Positions 33,216 through 42,100 of a stretch of 64,000 nucleotides of DNA are shown piece by piece. The notes under the pieces were generated by a model. That model saw only the letters and a list, made by a program, of their open reading frames with translations. It had not been told where the DNA came from and did no database searches. The first letter of the stretch is position 1. Each line of letters opens with the position of its first letter. The translations under genes and the position numbers were made by a program. This DNA is from Aeromonas lusitana. GTDB taxonomy: Bacteria; Pseudomonadota; Gammaproteobacteria; Enterobacterales; Aeromonadaceae. The DNA is taken from positions 1 to 64,000 of the forward strand of contig NZ_PGCP01000021.1 in assembly GCF_002812985.1 (NCBI RefSeq), given 5' to 3'.

Positions 33216-34330
33216 GAGAGCGCCCCCTCGCCCAGGCCGGCGGCAATGGCGGCGCCTATGCCCTTGAGGGCGGCCTCGGCATCCGCTCCTTCGGCGCGAA
33301 ACGCCAAGCGGTGACCGCACTTGACGCCCAGGCCGATGACCTTCATCAGGCTCTTGGCGGAGACCGCCTCGCCGCTGCCATCCAGGTTCGCCACCCGGAT
33401 GTCGGATTCAAACTCCTTGGCCACCTTGACCAGCATGGCGCCCGGGCGGGCGTGCAGGCCGTGGGGATTGATGATGGTGAAGGTATCGGACAGGCCGGAT
33501 GCTGGTCCCGCCTGCAACATGGCCAGCCCCTCGCTGCCCGCCAGGCTGGCAAGCTGGTTGGCGGAGGCAAGCTTGGCGAGATTCTCGAGCTGCGGCAGAT
33601 GGCCAACATCGGCGGCGCACAGTAGCAGCAGGGCGCTCACCGGCAGATCCCCAGCGCTCAGTGCACTGCTCGGGGTGGCCAGTACCCAACCGGTCTGGGC
33701 GGAGACGGTGTGCTGCACATTGGCGCGGGCCAGCCAGACGCCCTCCCCCAGATAGGCGGGATCGCTTGCCAGCAGGGCGCTCACCATGGCGGCGTCCCCC
33801 CAACCGGCAGACTTGGCGCGGGCGGCGGCCCCCAGCAGCAGCTGATCGCGATCGTTGGCCGGGAAGTCGGCCAAGGTCAGGAACTGCACCTCCTTCGCCT
33901 CGTTGGCACCGGTCAAGATCTTGATGATGGTCTCTTCATCGGTGGCGGTCCTGAGCGTTTGAGCGGCCTGCTCGTCACCCAGCACATGGGTGAGCTGACG
34001 CAGGATCCCCAGATGCTCGTCGGACTTGGCGGCGATGCCGATGGCCACATAGGCAATCTGGCCATCATCCCACTCGATGCCTTGGGGGAACTGGGCCACC
34101 ATGACGCCTGTGCTCTTGACCAGATGACGGGTGTCAGTGGTGCCGTGGGGAATGGCGATGCCGCTGCCAAGGTAGGTAGCGTGCTGCGCCTCACGGGCCA
34201 ACATGCCGTCCACATACCCGGCTTCCACCAGACCGGCCTCGGTCAGTTTGCCGGCCAGCAGGGCGATGGCCTCCGCCTTGGTCCCGACCGATTGCCCCAG
34301 CAGGATTTGCTGTCGCGCCAACTTCAACAT
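33212..34330 (-). CDS. fruB: PTS fructose EIIA-HPr fusion protein (diphosphoryl transfer protein)
   Basis: A 372-residue fusion carrying phosphate to FruA. The N-terminal EIIA domain has active His62 in GIAIPHGT. A central M domain links to the C-terminal HPr domain, with His293 in INPHGLHARPG and the downstream AKSLMKVIGLGVKCG. Length agrees with E. coli FruB (376). It is the first gene of fruBKA, divergent from cra across twin Cra operators. Confidence 0.95.
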   Translation of the reverse strand: MLKLARQQILLGQSVGTKAEAIALLAGKLTEAGLVEAGYVDGMLAREAQHATYLGSGIAIPHGTTDTRHLVKSTGVMVAQFPQGIEWDDGQIAYVAIGIAAKSDEHLGILRQLTHVLGDEQAAQTLRTATDEETIIKILTGANEAKEVQFLTLADFPANDRDQLLLGAAARAKSAGWGDAAMVSALLASDPAYLGEGVWLARANVQHTVSAQTGWVLATPSSALSAGDLPVSALLLLCAADVGHLPQLENLAKLASANQLASLAGSEGLAMLQAGPASGLSDTFTIINPHGLHARPGAMLVKVAKEFESDIRVANLDGSGEAVSAKSLMKVIGLGVKCGHRLAFRAEGADAEAALKGIGAAIAAGLGEGALS

Positions 34331-34485
34331 AGAGATTCTCCTAAAGAGTCGACCTCGCCTGACAGCGGGTTCTGCTCAACACGATTTGAATTTCAGGAAA
34401 CTTGCCTGCCAAAAGTAGACCGGAATGTGTCCCCTGGTGATCCAGGGCCCGTTTTTAAACCCGGTCGGCCATTGCTTGCTGACAA

Positions 34486-34525
34486 GCTGAATCGTTTCAC
34501 CTACACTCAGACTGAATCGTTTCAG
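34486..34525. promoter_or_regulatory. Two Cra/FruR operators between fruB and cra
   Basis: TGAATCGTTTCA occurs at 34488-34499 (within GCTGAATCGTTTCA) and again at 34513-34524, 25 bases apart. This is the Cra operator sequence of the E. coli fru promoter. The sites lie about 155-190 bases from the fruB start and 115-150 from the cra start, so they could serve both promoters. Confidence 0.92.
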
Positions 34526-34637
34526 CCAATTGTTCAAGTGCCCGCAGAGAGTGCTTTTCAATGATATGATCCCGCGCACACTTTTCGCTGCCCCGCCCGA
34601 GGGCAGACGCGGGCCTTGCAACTCAAACAGAGCCAAC

Positions 34638-35633
34638 ATGATGAAACTGGATGAAATCGCCGCCCTGGCCGGTGTCTCGCGCACCACCGCCAGCTATGTG
34701 ATCAACGGCAAGGCCGATCAATACCGCATCAGCCAGACCACCCGCGACAAGGTAATGGCGGTGGTCAATGCCCACAACTATCAGCCGGACAGCCGCGCCG
34801 CCTCCCTGCGCGGCGGCCAGACCAGGACGCTGGGTTTCATCCTGCCGGATCTGGAGAACGCCAGTTATGCCAAGCTCGCCAAACGGCTCGAGCAAGGGGC
34901 GCGGGCTCAGGGTTATCAGTTGCTGATCGTCTGCTCGGAGGATGAGCCGGATACCGAGAAGGAGCTGGCCCGCATGCTGGTGAGCCGCCACGTGGATGCG
35001 CTGCTGGTGGCGAGCTGCCTGCCGCCGGCGGATCCTTTTTATCTGGATCAGCAGGCTCGCGGTGTGCAGATCCTGGCCATCGACCGCGCCATGGCGGCGG
35101 AGCACTTCATCACGGTGGCGAGCGAGAACCAAAAGGCGAGCTGCGATCTCACCGCCTCCCTGTTCACCCCTGCCATCCGGCATCTGGCTTTGATCACTGC
35201 GCTGCCAAATCTCACGATAAGCCAAGAACGCAAGGCGGGTTTTGAACAGGCGCTGGCGGATCACGACGGTGCCCGCCCCTCAGCCCATCTCTGCGAGGGG
35301 GAGCACTTCTCCCGCGCCGAGGGCTATCGGCTGATCAAGCGCTTGCATCAGCAACTCGGCCAACTGCCCGAGGCCCTGGTCGCCACCTCCTACATCCTGA
35401 TGGAGGGGGTGCTCGACTATCTGTTGGAGCAGGAGAGCGACATGAGCCAGCTCGCCATGGCCACCTTCGGCGATGACAGGCTGCTGGATTTCCTGCCCTT
35501 TGGCATCAACTCCCTGCCCCAGCAGCACGACGCCCTGGCGAGCCAGGCGCTGGAACTCGCCCTCAAGGCCATCAGCGGTGACTATCAGGCGGGCCTGCAC
35601 TACGTGAGCCGCACCCTCAAGCGCCGCCGTTAA
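34638..35633 (+). CDS. cra: Catabolite repressor/activator Cra (FruR)
   Basis: A LacI-family regulator of 331 residues that leaves its operators when it binds fructose 1-phosphate. The helix-turn-helix KLDEIAALAGVSRTTASYVI is nearly that of E. coli Cra, followed by a periplasmic-binding-type effector domain (about 60-330) with DLENASYAKLAKRLE. Two adjacent ATGs at 34638 and 34641 are possible; no good Shine-Dalgarno is visible. Here it is divergent from fruBKA, whereas in E. coli cra lies elsewhere, so control is local. Confidence 0.93.
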   Translation: MMKLDEIAALAGVSRTTASYVINGKADQYRISQTTRDKVMAVVNAHNYQPDSRAASLRGGQTRTLGFILPDLENASYAKLAKRLEQGARAQGYQLLIVCSEDEPDTEKELARMLVSRHVDALLVASCLPPADPFYLDQQARGVQILAIDRAMAAEHFITVASENQKASCDLTASLFTPAIRHLALITALPNLTISQERKAGFEQALADHDGARPSAHLCEGEHFSRAEGYRLIKRLHQQLGQLPEALVATSYILMEGVLDYLLEQESDMSQLAMATFGDDRLLDFLPFGINSLPQQHDALASQALELALKAISGDYQAGLHYVSRTLKRRR

Positions 35634-35794
35634 CCGCCCCCGCTAACATCCCAGCGTCGGCGCCCGGCCGGACGCTGAACTCTGCGCCGACGAGATCACT
35701 CATCGGCGTATTTTTCACCACCCATAACGGCCAACTGTCATCATTTATTTCCACTTGTTGCCACCTAGCAGTACAAACCACAGCCTTTATCCCT

Positions 35795-35839
35795 TGTAAC
35801 CACTATTTTAATCCGCTAACGTGGCAACCAACTTTTACA
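35795..35839 (+). promoter_or_regulatory. Two TyrR-like boxes upstream of the aromatic amino acid transporter
   Basis: TGTAAC-N6-TTTAAT (35795-35812) and TGGCAA-N6-TTTACA (35822-35839) each resemble the TyrR box TGTAAA-N6-TTTACA with three mismatches or fewer. They start 27 bases apart. E. coli tyrP is controlled by a strong/weak pair of adjacent TyrR boxes. Confidence 0.5.
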
Positions 35840-35948
35840 ATCGACAGGTCTAGTGTACAGATGCAGCCATTCCGATATCGCTAGCCTCCGGCCTCACCCC
35901 CGGAGGCGCCTTGCCACCACTGCCCCTGGCATCTCTTTTTCGTTTCGG

Positions 35949-37151
35949 ATGAACCTCATGAACACCAAGACTCTCGGTTGTACCCTGCTCATCGCCGGCA
36001 CCACGATCGGCGCCGGCATGCTGGCCCTGCCGCTGGCTTCTTCTTCCCTCGGCGGCCCCGCCACCCTGCTGCTGATGGTCGGGCTCTGGGCCCTGATGGC
36101 CTTCACCGCCATGCTGCAAGTGGAGGCGAGCCTCAACACCGGCAAGTGGTACCTGCACCAGTTGGCGGATCAGCTGCTCGGCCCCTGGGGCAAGCGCATC
36201 GCCTCCTTCTGCATCCTGATGCTGTTCTATTCGCTGGCCTCCGCCTACATCAGTGGCGGCAGCAGCCTGCTGGCCCAGGCCCTGGCCGATGCGGGCATGA
36301 GCGTCAGTCAGGAGCAGGCCGCCTGGGCCTTCACCCTGCTGTTTGGCGGTATGGTGTGCGTCGGCACCAGGCAGGTGGATTACCTCAACCGGCTGATGTT
36401 CACCGTGAAATTGGTGATCATGGTGGGAGTGCTGGCCCTGCTGCTGCCCCGCGCCGAGGGCCAGCACCTGCTCTCCATGCCGCTCGGTCAGGGCCTGCTG
36501 CTGGCGGGTCTGCCGGTCATCTTCACCTCGTTCGGCTTCCACGGCTCCATCCCGAGCGTGATGCTCTACCTCGGCGATTGCCCCAAGCAGCTGCGCAGAG
36601 TTTTCGTGTGGGGTTCAGCCCTGCCACTCATCCTCTACGTACTGTGGCAGGTCGCCATCCTGGGGCTGCTCGGCCAAGAGAGCCTGATCCAGACCGGCGG
36701 GGCGCTCGACAGCCTGCTCGCCAACGTCGGCAACCTGGTCAGCTGGCCTGCGTTCAATCAGGCGATGCATCTGTTTGCAGACCTGGCGCTGGCCACCTCC
36801 TTCCTCGGGGTGACCCTGGGTTTGTTTGACTTCATGGCCAAGGTGACCCGCCGCAAGGATAACTGGCAGGGTCGTAGCCAGACCGGGCTCATCACCTTTG
36901 TGCCACCCCTGCTGTTTGCCCTCTACTTCCCGCAAGGCTTCATCATGGCGCTCGGCTACGCCGCCATAGCGCTGGCAGTGCTGGCGGTGCTGCTGCCGGT
37001 GGCCCTGGTGTGGCAGAGCCGCAAACGGGCCGAGGCGCACCACTACCGCGCCCCGGGTGGCGTGCTGGCTCTGGGTCTGGCCGGTGCCATGGGGGTGCTG
37101 ATCGTCGGTGTACAGGTCAGCGTGAGCCTCGGTTTCCTGCCAGCCCTCTGA
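35949..37151 (+). CDS. tyrP: Aromatic amino acid permease, TyrP type
   Basis: A 400-residue inner-membrane transporter of the HAAAP family with about eleven hydrophobic segments. It starts with the family motif TLGCTLLIAGTTIGAGMLALPLA and has GSIPSVMLYLGD near the middle. TyrP imports tyrosine with protons; Mtr and TnaB (tryptophan) are close relatives. TyrR-like boxes upstream favour TyrP. The frame is open upstream; I choose the ATG at 35949, with the ATG at 35958 as an alternative. It is a single-gene unit closed by a terminator. Confidence 0.82.
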   Translation: MNLMNTKTLGCTLLIAGTTIGAGMLALPLASSSLGGPATLLLMVGLWALMAFTAMLQVEASLNTGKWYLHQLADQLLGPWGKRIASFCILMLFYSLASAYISGGSSLLAQALADAGMSVSQEQAAWAFTLLFGGMVCVGTRQVDYLNRLMFTVKLVIMVGVLALLLPRAEGQHLLSMPLGQGLLLAGLPVIFTSFGFHGSIPSVMLYLGDCPKQLRRVFVWGSALPLILYVLWQVAILGLLGQESLIQTGGALDSLLANVGNLVSWPAFNQAMHLFADLALATSFLGVTLGLFDFMAKVTRRKDNWQGRSQTGLITFVPPLLFALYFPQGFIMALGYAAIALAVLAVLLPVALVWQSRKRAEAHHYRAPGGVLALGLAGAMGVLIVGVQVSVSLGFLPAL

Positions 37152-37171
37152 TCCTCATCGGTTCAAAAGAT

Positions 37172-37201
37172 AAAAGCCCCGCCCCATTGGCGGGGCTTTT
37201 T
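37172..37201 (+). terminator. Terminator after tyrP
   Basis: AAAAGCCCCGCC pairs with GGCGGGGCTTTT around a CCATT loop and is followed by T residues. Confidence 0.92.
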
Positions 37202-37377
37202 ATTGGTCCCCTTTCTGATCCCAGCCATAGACTGACCAAGAGACCCATCCATAGCAATAATGAACATATAGATGAAAATCTGTATACATGTGTACATATA
37301 TGCACAACTCTTCTACACTGAGAACCAAGCAATAGTCGTATCCGTGCCCGCTTCGGCACAGAGGTTCAGGAGGCATC

Positions 37378-37782
37378 ATGGTTGCAACAGCACAGGTATC
37401 TCACCAAGAGAACGCCATCGATCCCAGCAAGGCGCTGCCGGTGGTGTTCCGCATCCTGGATAAATGGCAGTGCAGCACAGATGAACAGCTGACCCTGCTT
37501 GGCATCTCGTCCCGTTCAACCTTGAACAAGTACAAGGAATCGAGCGGCGGCATACGCCTTGGGGTCGATCTGCAGGAGCGGATGAGCTACATCCTCAACA
37601 TCCACAAGAGCCTGCGACTGCTGTTCAGCCTCGATGAGAGCATCTACGGCTGGGTGCGCAAACCCAACAGCCACCCCTTCTTCGCCGGGCGCAGCGCCAT
37701 GGACGTCATGCAGGGGGGGCGCGTGGCCGATCTCTATGAGGTCGCGACCCGCTTGCACGCCTGGCGTGGGGGTCAGGCCTGA
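37378..37782 (+). CDS. Xre/MbcA/ParS-type antitoxin (DUF2384)
   Basis: A 134-residue protein. Residues about 20-75 form a helical DNA-binding Xre-like part (DEQLTLLGISSRSTLNKYK). The C-terminal DUF2384 toxin-binding domain has the typical SLDESIYGWVRKPNSHPFFAG and SAMDVMQGG. It lies directly before a RES-domain toxin gene, with stop and start overlapping in TGATG. Such antitoxins neutralise the toxin and repress their own promoter. The region before it is AT-rich, with a TGTATACATGTGTACATA near-palindrome that could be the operator. Confidence 0.88.
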   Translation: MVATAQVSHQENAIDPSKALPVVFRILDKWQCSTDEQLTLLGISSRSTLNKYKESSGGIRLGVDLQERMSYILNIHKSLRLLFSLDESIYGWVRKPNSHPFFAGRSAMDVMQGGRVADLYEVATRLHAWRGGQA

Positions 37783-38474
37783 TGACAGCCGCTCCGCCCC
37801 TCAGCGAGCTGGACGATCAGCACGCCTTTCGCATCATCCCGAGCCGCTATCCCCCCATCTGCCTCTATGAAGACGTGGCCAACGCCGACGAGCTGGAGGC
37901 GGTCTGGGCCGTCGAGGCCCTCACCAACGACAGGTTGAAGGAAGAAGCCGGAGATCTTGGCAGGGTGCCAAAAGAAGACTGGCTGGTGGGACTGGCCGGT
38001 GGCAGCTATGTGATGGCGGCCTTCACCCACCTCAATCCGGAGGGGGCCCGCTTCACCACGGGGGACTTTGGCGGCTACTACTGCGCCCCCCTGCTCGATA
38101 CCGCGGTGAAGGAGACCGTCTATCACCAGGAGCGCGTCTTCGGTTACACCCAGGAGCCGGCCCAGAAGCTGCAGATGCGGGTGCTCCACACCGAGTTCTG
38201 TGCTCGCCTCATCGATATCCGCGGGGAGAGTTACCTCGCCTCCCCCCTCTATCACGCCACCGACTATGGGCAGTCTCAGGAGTTTGCCCGGGAGCAGCAG
38301 ACCCAGGGTCAGGATGGCATCCACTACCGCTCGGTGCGCCACAGCGGCCACGACTGCTACGTGCTCTACCGCCCCCGCCTCATCACCAAGATCCACCAGA
38401 CCCAGCATCTGGAGTACCACTGGAACGGCAGCGCCATCGCCAATGTGCTCGAGATCAGACTCTATGGGGAATAA
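37782..38474 (+). CDS. RES-domain toxin
   Basis: A 230-residue RES-family toxin; characterised members degrade NAD+. Candidate conserved residues are Arg90 (ARFTTGDFGGYYCA), Glu111 (AVKETVYH) and Ser184 (YRSVRHSG), the three that give the family its name. The ATG shares its A with the antitoxin stop (TGATG), giving coupled translation. The frame is intact, so the module may be active. It is followed by a decayed transposase, consistent with an accessory spot. Confidence 0.88.
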   Translation: MTAAPPLSELDDQHAFRIIPSRYPPICLYEDVANADELEAVWAVEALTNDRLKEEAGDLGRVPKEDWLVGLAGGSYVMAAFTHLNPEGARFTTGDFGGYYCAPLLDTAVKETVYHQERVFGYTQEPAQKLQMRVLHTEFCARLIDIRGESYLASPLYHATDYGQSQEFAREQQTQGQDGIHYRSVRHSGHDCYVLYRPRLITKIHQTQHLEYHWNGSAIANVLEIRLYGE

Positions 38475-38493
38475 TCACATCCCCGACAAGACA

Positions 38494-38512
38494 AAACCCC
38501 ACCACACTGGCG
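38494..38512 (-). terminator. Hairpin at the end of the transposase remnant
   Basis: On the minus strand CCCCGCCA pairs with TGGTGGGG around GTG, followed by TTTT. Confidence 0.6.
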
Positions 38513-38548
38513 GGGCCATATCAAAAAGATGTGTTCCAATATGCCTAA

Positions 38549-38875
38549 TTAATATCGCTGATACCAATGCCATACCAACAGCGGCCATTGGAACAGTGCC
38601 GCCCAGTGCTCGGCCACTTCCCGCTTGCTCCAGCCTTGCGCCTGCTCGGCACCCACTTTCAGGACCAGGTGATACAGGTTGATCATCACCGCATAGGTGC
38701 AGATACCAATGGCAAAAATCCGCGACAACTGGCCCAGCTTGTCTACCACCCACTGGCGACGATGCTCGTAACTCTGCTCTTTCCCACACCGGAAGGCCCG
38801 CCACACACAGCGGCTGACCACGTGGTAGTATGGCGTATCCTGCAGACTGATTTGACGTGAACGAGCAATGGTCAT
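38549..38875 (-). pseudogene. Decayed REP-associated tyrosine transposase (RAYT/Y1)
   Basis: A 108-codon frame begins MTIARSRQISLQDTPYYHVVSRC, the characteristic start of RAYT/IS200-like REP transposases, and continues with SYEHRRQW and FAIGICTYAVM. The metal-binding HUH motif, normally NHYHVVL at this point, reads NLYHLVL, losing its first His. The frame stops at about one third of the normal length (roughly 300 residues). It is therefore an inactive remnant. It lies between the RES toxin and the CDI immunity gene. Confidence 0.8.
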
Positions 38876-38960
38876 GGCAAGTTCCTTGGCAGTGATGCCT
38901 CAAACCAAACAAACCGCTACCCCTCTGTCAAAAAAGTGGGTGTCCCAGAATCTCCCCCCA

Positions 38961-39188
38961 TCATCGATAATAAAATAACCAAAAAATAAAACCGGAAGGC
39001 AACCCCATCCAAGTCTGTTTGAGGCAAATAAAAAAATCATCGCGAGAGAATGGAAATGCATTACTCATATCCCAAGCCAACCAAGCACCTAACAAACGCC
39101 CAAAGATTGTTAGAACAAACAATATTATGCACATCGCACAACATAAGCACAAAAGGTTAAGTAATGATGCATATTTATTTTTTATCAC
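38961..39188 (-). CDS. cdiI: Candidate CDI immunity protein (small membrane protein)
   Basis: A 75-residue protein starting at a GTG that overlaps the cdiA stop (GTGA), so it is translated directly after the toxin. Residues about 8-37 are strongly hydrophobic and Cys-rich (LLCLCCAMCIILFVLTIFG) and residues 60-74 are also hydrophobic, predicting an inner-membrane protein with one or two long spans. Its gene is AT-rich like the cdiA toxin tip and unlike the rest of cdiA. Gene order cdiB-cdiA-cdiI and the membrane location suggest protection against a membrane-acting toxin, as with the small membrane CdiI of E. coli EC93. I know no homologue. Confidence 0.7.
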   Translation of the reverse strand: MIKNKYASLLNLLCLCCAMCIILFVLTIFGRLLGAWLAWDMSNAFPFSRDDFFICLKQTWMGLPSGFIFWLFYYR

Positions 39189-42100
39189 TTACCACCACCT
39201 TCCAGCTTATCCTCAACCATCCCTGATACTGCAGAGTCACCAATATTACCGACTATTGATGGCAATGGATGTTGTGGTACTGGTTTCGTTATTGTCCAGA
39301 CGCCTGTAGGTGCCCACTCATATTGTTTTGATATTGGATTTAGCTTTTTATCGAACGGCACTTTGATTACATTCCCAGCAGCATAACCTGCAGACGCCCC
39401 AGTTTTACTCAGCAATGCGGCCATAAACGGATCATCACCGCTAATTTCAGCTTGGTAATAACCGCCAGCAGCATTCCAAGATACTGTTGGATTGTAACCT
39501 TTACCTGCTGTGATTCCGCCGAGGATTACAGAACCAAGTACATCAGATAGTTTTATCTCACCGGTAACACCATATTGAATACCTGCATTCGCCGCCCCTG
39601 CGACGCCCACCGCAATAAGCTGTTCTTTAGTATTTTTAACTGCATTAGTAATGATCGCCTTCCCTCCCATTAGGGCGACAGGCCAAGAGGTAGGGGTCAA
39701 TACCACATCCATAATCCGATCACCTGTCGTAATATTATCCTTAAGGAATTTCAGATCCGTCCCGTTTAGATACTTCACTATTGCAGCAGCATCAGGATCT
39801 TTCAATTTCTCACTCAACCTGATTTGTTGGGGATCTGCATCCATCGCAACATTAGTATTGGCCTGAATAAAATCTTCCCAAGAGACACAGGTTACACCAC
39901 CTCCAGTACAGGAGTTAGCCAGTTTTTTACTGTTTTCGTTGCTTTTATTAATGTATTTTTCAATAACTCTGCTGCAGTCACCTCCGGACTCTTTGCAGTC
40001 AGATAACTCTTTATCAAATTGTCGGGACTCGATTTGGCTTAGCCAGTTATTCTCCACCACAGTCTTCCCGGTCTGTGCTCCCGCCAACACCTCGGTACTG
40101 CTATCACCGGTCAGGCCACCGGCCAGTCCTGCGGCCAGGGTCGCCAGGGTGGAGACGGTCTCCTTCTCGCCTTCGGTCAGCTGGCTTGCCTCTTTGTGGT
40201 AGAGTTCAGTCGCCAACATGCCGACCAACTCGCCGGTGGCGGCGCCGGTAGCGCTGACCATGGCATTCTTGTTCTGGGCGGCGGCCAGGGCTCCCTGTAC
40301 CAGGGCATGGGCCATCACCCTGGATGGACCCTCCGGGGTTTGCTGTTTAATCAACTGAGCCAGATAAGGGGCCGCGGCACCGGCAGCGGCCTGAGTGATA
40401 TTCCCGCCGGCCAGTCCTTGCAGGGCGGCTGTCGCCGCCTGCATACCCCGCTGGAAGTCACTGCCGACCCCCCATTTTGCTTGGAGCTCCTTGTACTCCT
40501 TGCTCTGGGCATACTCGGGATCTTCCTTGGCTTGCTCGTTCGCCTTCCCCAGATATTTGGTCACCACCAACTGGGTCGCCTGCTGCCCGACTTCGCCGAT
40601 CATCTGGGCCTCCTGCATCCTCTCCAGCTCTTTCTGCTTGTCGAAGATGGGTGAGAGGCCGTTGGCCGCCTGGGTCGGATCCCGATGCAGGGTTACTAGA
40701 TCCTGCTGCTGCGCCTCTTCATTACGGATCTCTATCTGACCCGCGCTGATGGATGCATGAGTGGTCGAGCTGGCACTGCCGCTACTGTTGCCCCCCCCCA
40801 GCATGGTAGCTGCCGTCGGCTTTCCTTTGCCTGAGAATCCCTCCTCCTTGGAACCACCACTGCCACTGATGCCTATGCTCTGGCTTTCGACCTTGTAATC
40901 GGCGCGGTTGGCCAGATCGCTCCAACCCAGCGTGCCGGTAGAGAGCCGATTCTTGCTATCGTCCTCACTGCCCGCCAGCACGGCACCATTGAGCTGGGTA
41001 TGCTCACCGACCCGGATATCGAAGCCCTGTTTGCCGGCAAAGACCCCGGTTTGTTCCACCACGCTCTCGAAGTCGCTGTTAATCTTTTGGCGACTGGCAT
41101 TGATGTAGCCAGAGCCTGACATGGAGCCAAAGGTGAAGCTGCCTCCCGCTGCTATGCTGCTCTGCTTGCTCTGGTAGTGATCGTTATCCTGCTGACTGGT
41201 GAGGGTCAGGTTGCGGCCTATATCGGCACTGACCTTGTCGCCGCTGACCATGGCCCCGAGCAGGGTTGCATCACGGCCCGAGGTAAGTGTCAGCGCATTG
41301 CCGGCAGTGACATTGGTTTCGGTATAGCGATCCGAATCGCCATTCTCCTTGCCCTTGGCGGCATTCATATTGGCAAAGATGCTGATCCCGAAGCTGCCTT
41401 GGGACACCCCGATACTAAGCCCCACATTCCAGCCGCTGCTATGGTTGCTGCCTTTGCTATCGCTGCTGTTGACTGCCGATTGCAACACCAGATCACGGGC
41501 CGCGCCCAGGGTCACGTTCTGCCCCTTGACGCTACTGCCTGTCATCAGGAGATCACCCGAGGTATTGGCTGCATCCCCCTTGGCAACTATGGTCACATCG
41601 CCGCCTGCGTTGACCTCTGAGGTGAAGGCATTGCTCTCACTGCTCTGGTTGCTCGAGTGGCTACGCTGGTTGCCCACCGAAATGGCGATGCCAATGAAGG
41701 AGGCGTCAGGCACCCCACCGGGGCTTCCGGAGCTTAGTTGCGATGCCTCCCAGGCCTGGTAACCACTCATCGCCGCCTTGGTGCCTTGCAGGGCGACCAG
41801 GCGATCGTTGCTGCTCTCCTTGCTGGTCTTGGCGGTATCATAGGCAGCCTGTACGGCGGTGACGGCCCCCCCGGTCAAGGCCAGGGTCAGGCCAGATTTC
41901 TGGCTCTTGAACTCCTCCTTGCGCGTGATGATCTGCTGCTCGGACAGGATGGCGACATCCTTGCCCGTCATCAGGATATCCTTGCCGGCGATGACATCGC
42001 TGCCCGCCACCACCAGCTGATTGCCCGCCTGCAGGGTAACATTTCCCTGCACGCTGCCGACGCTGGAGCCCTCTTTGGCCAGAGTGGTGCCCATCATGTC

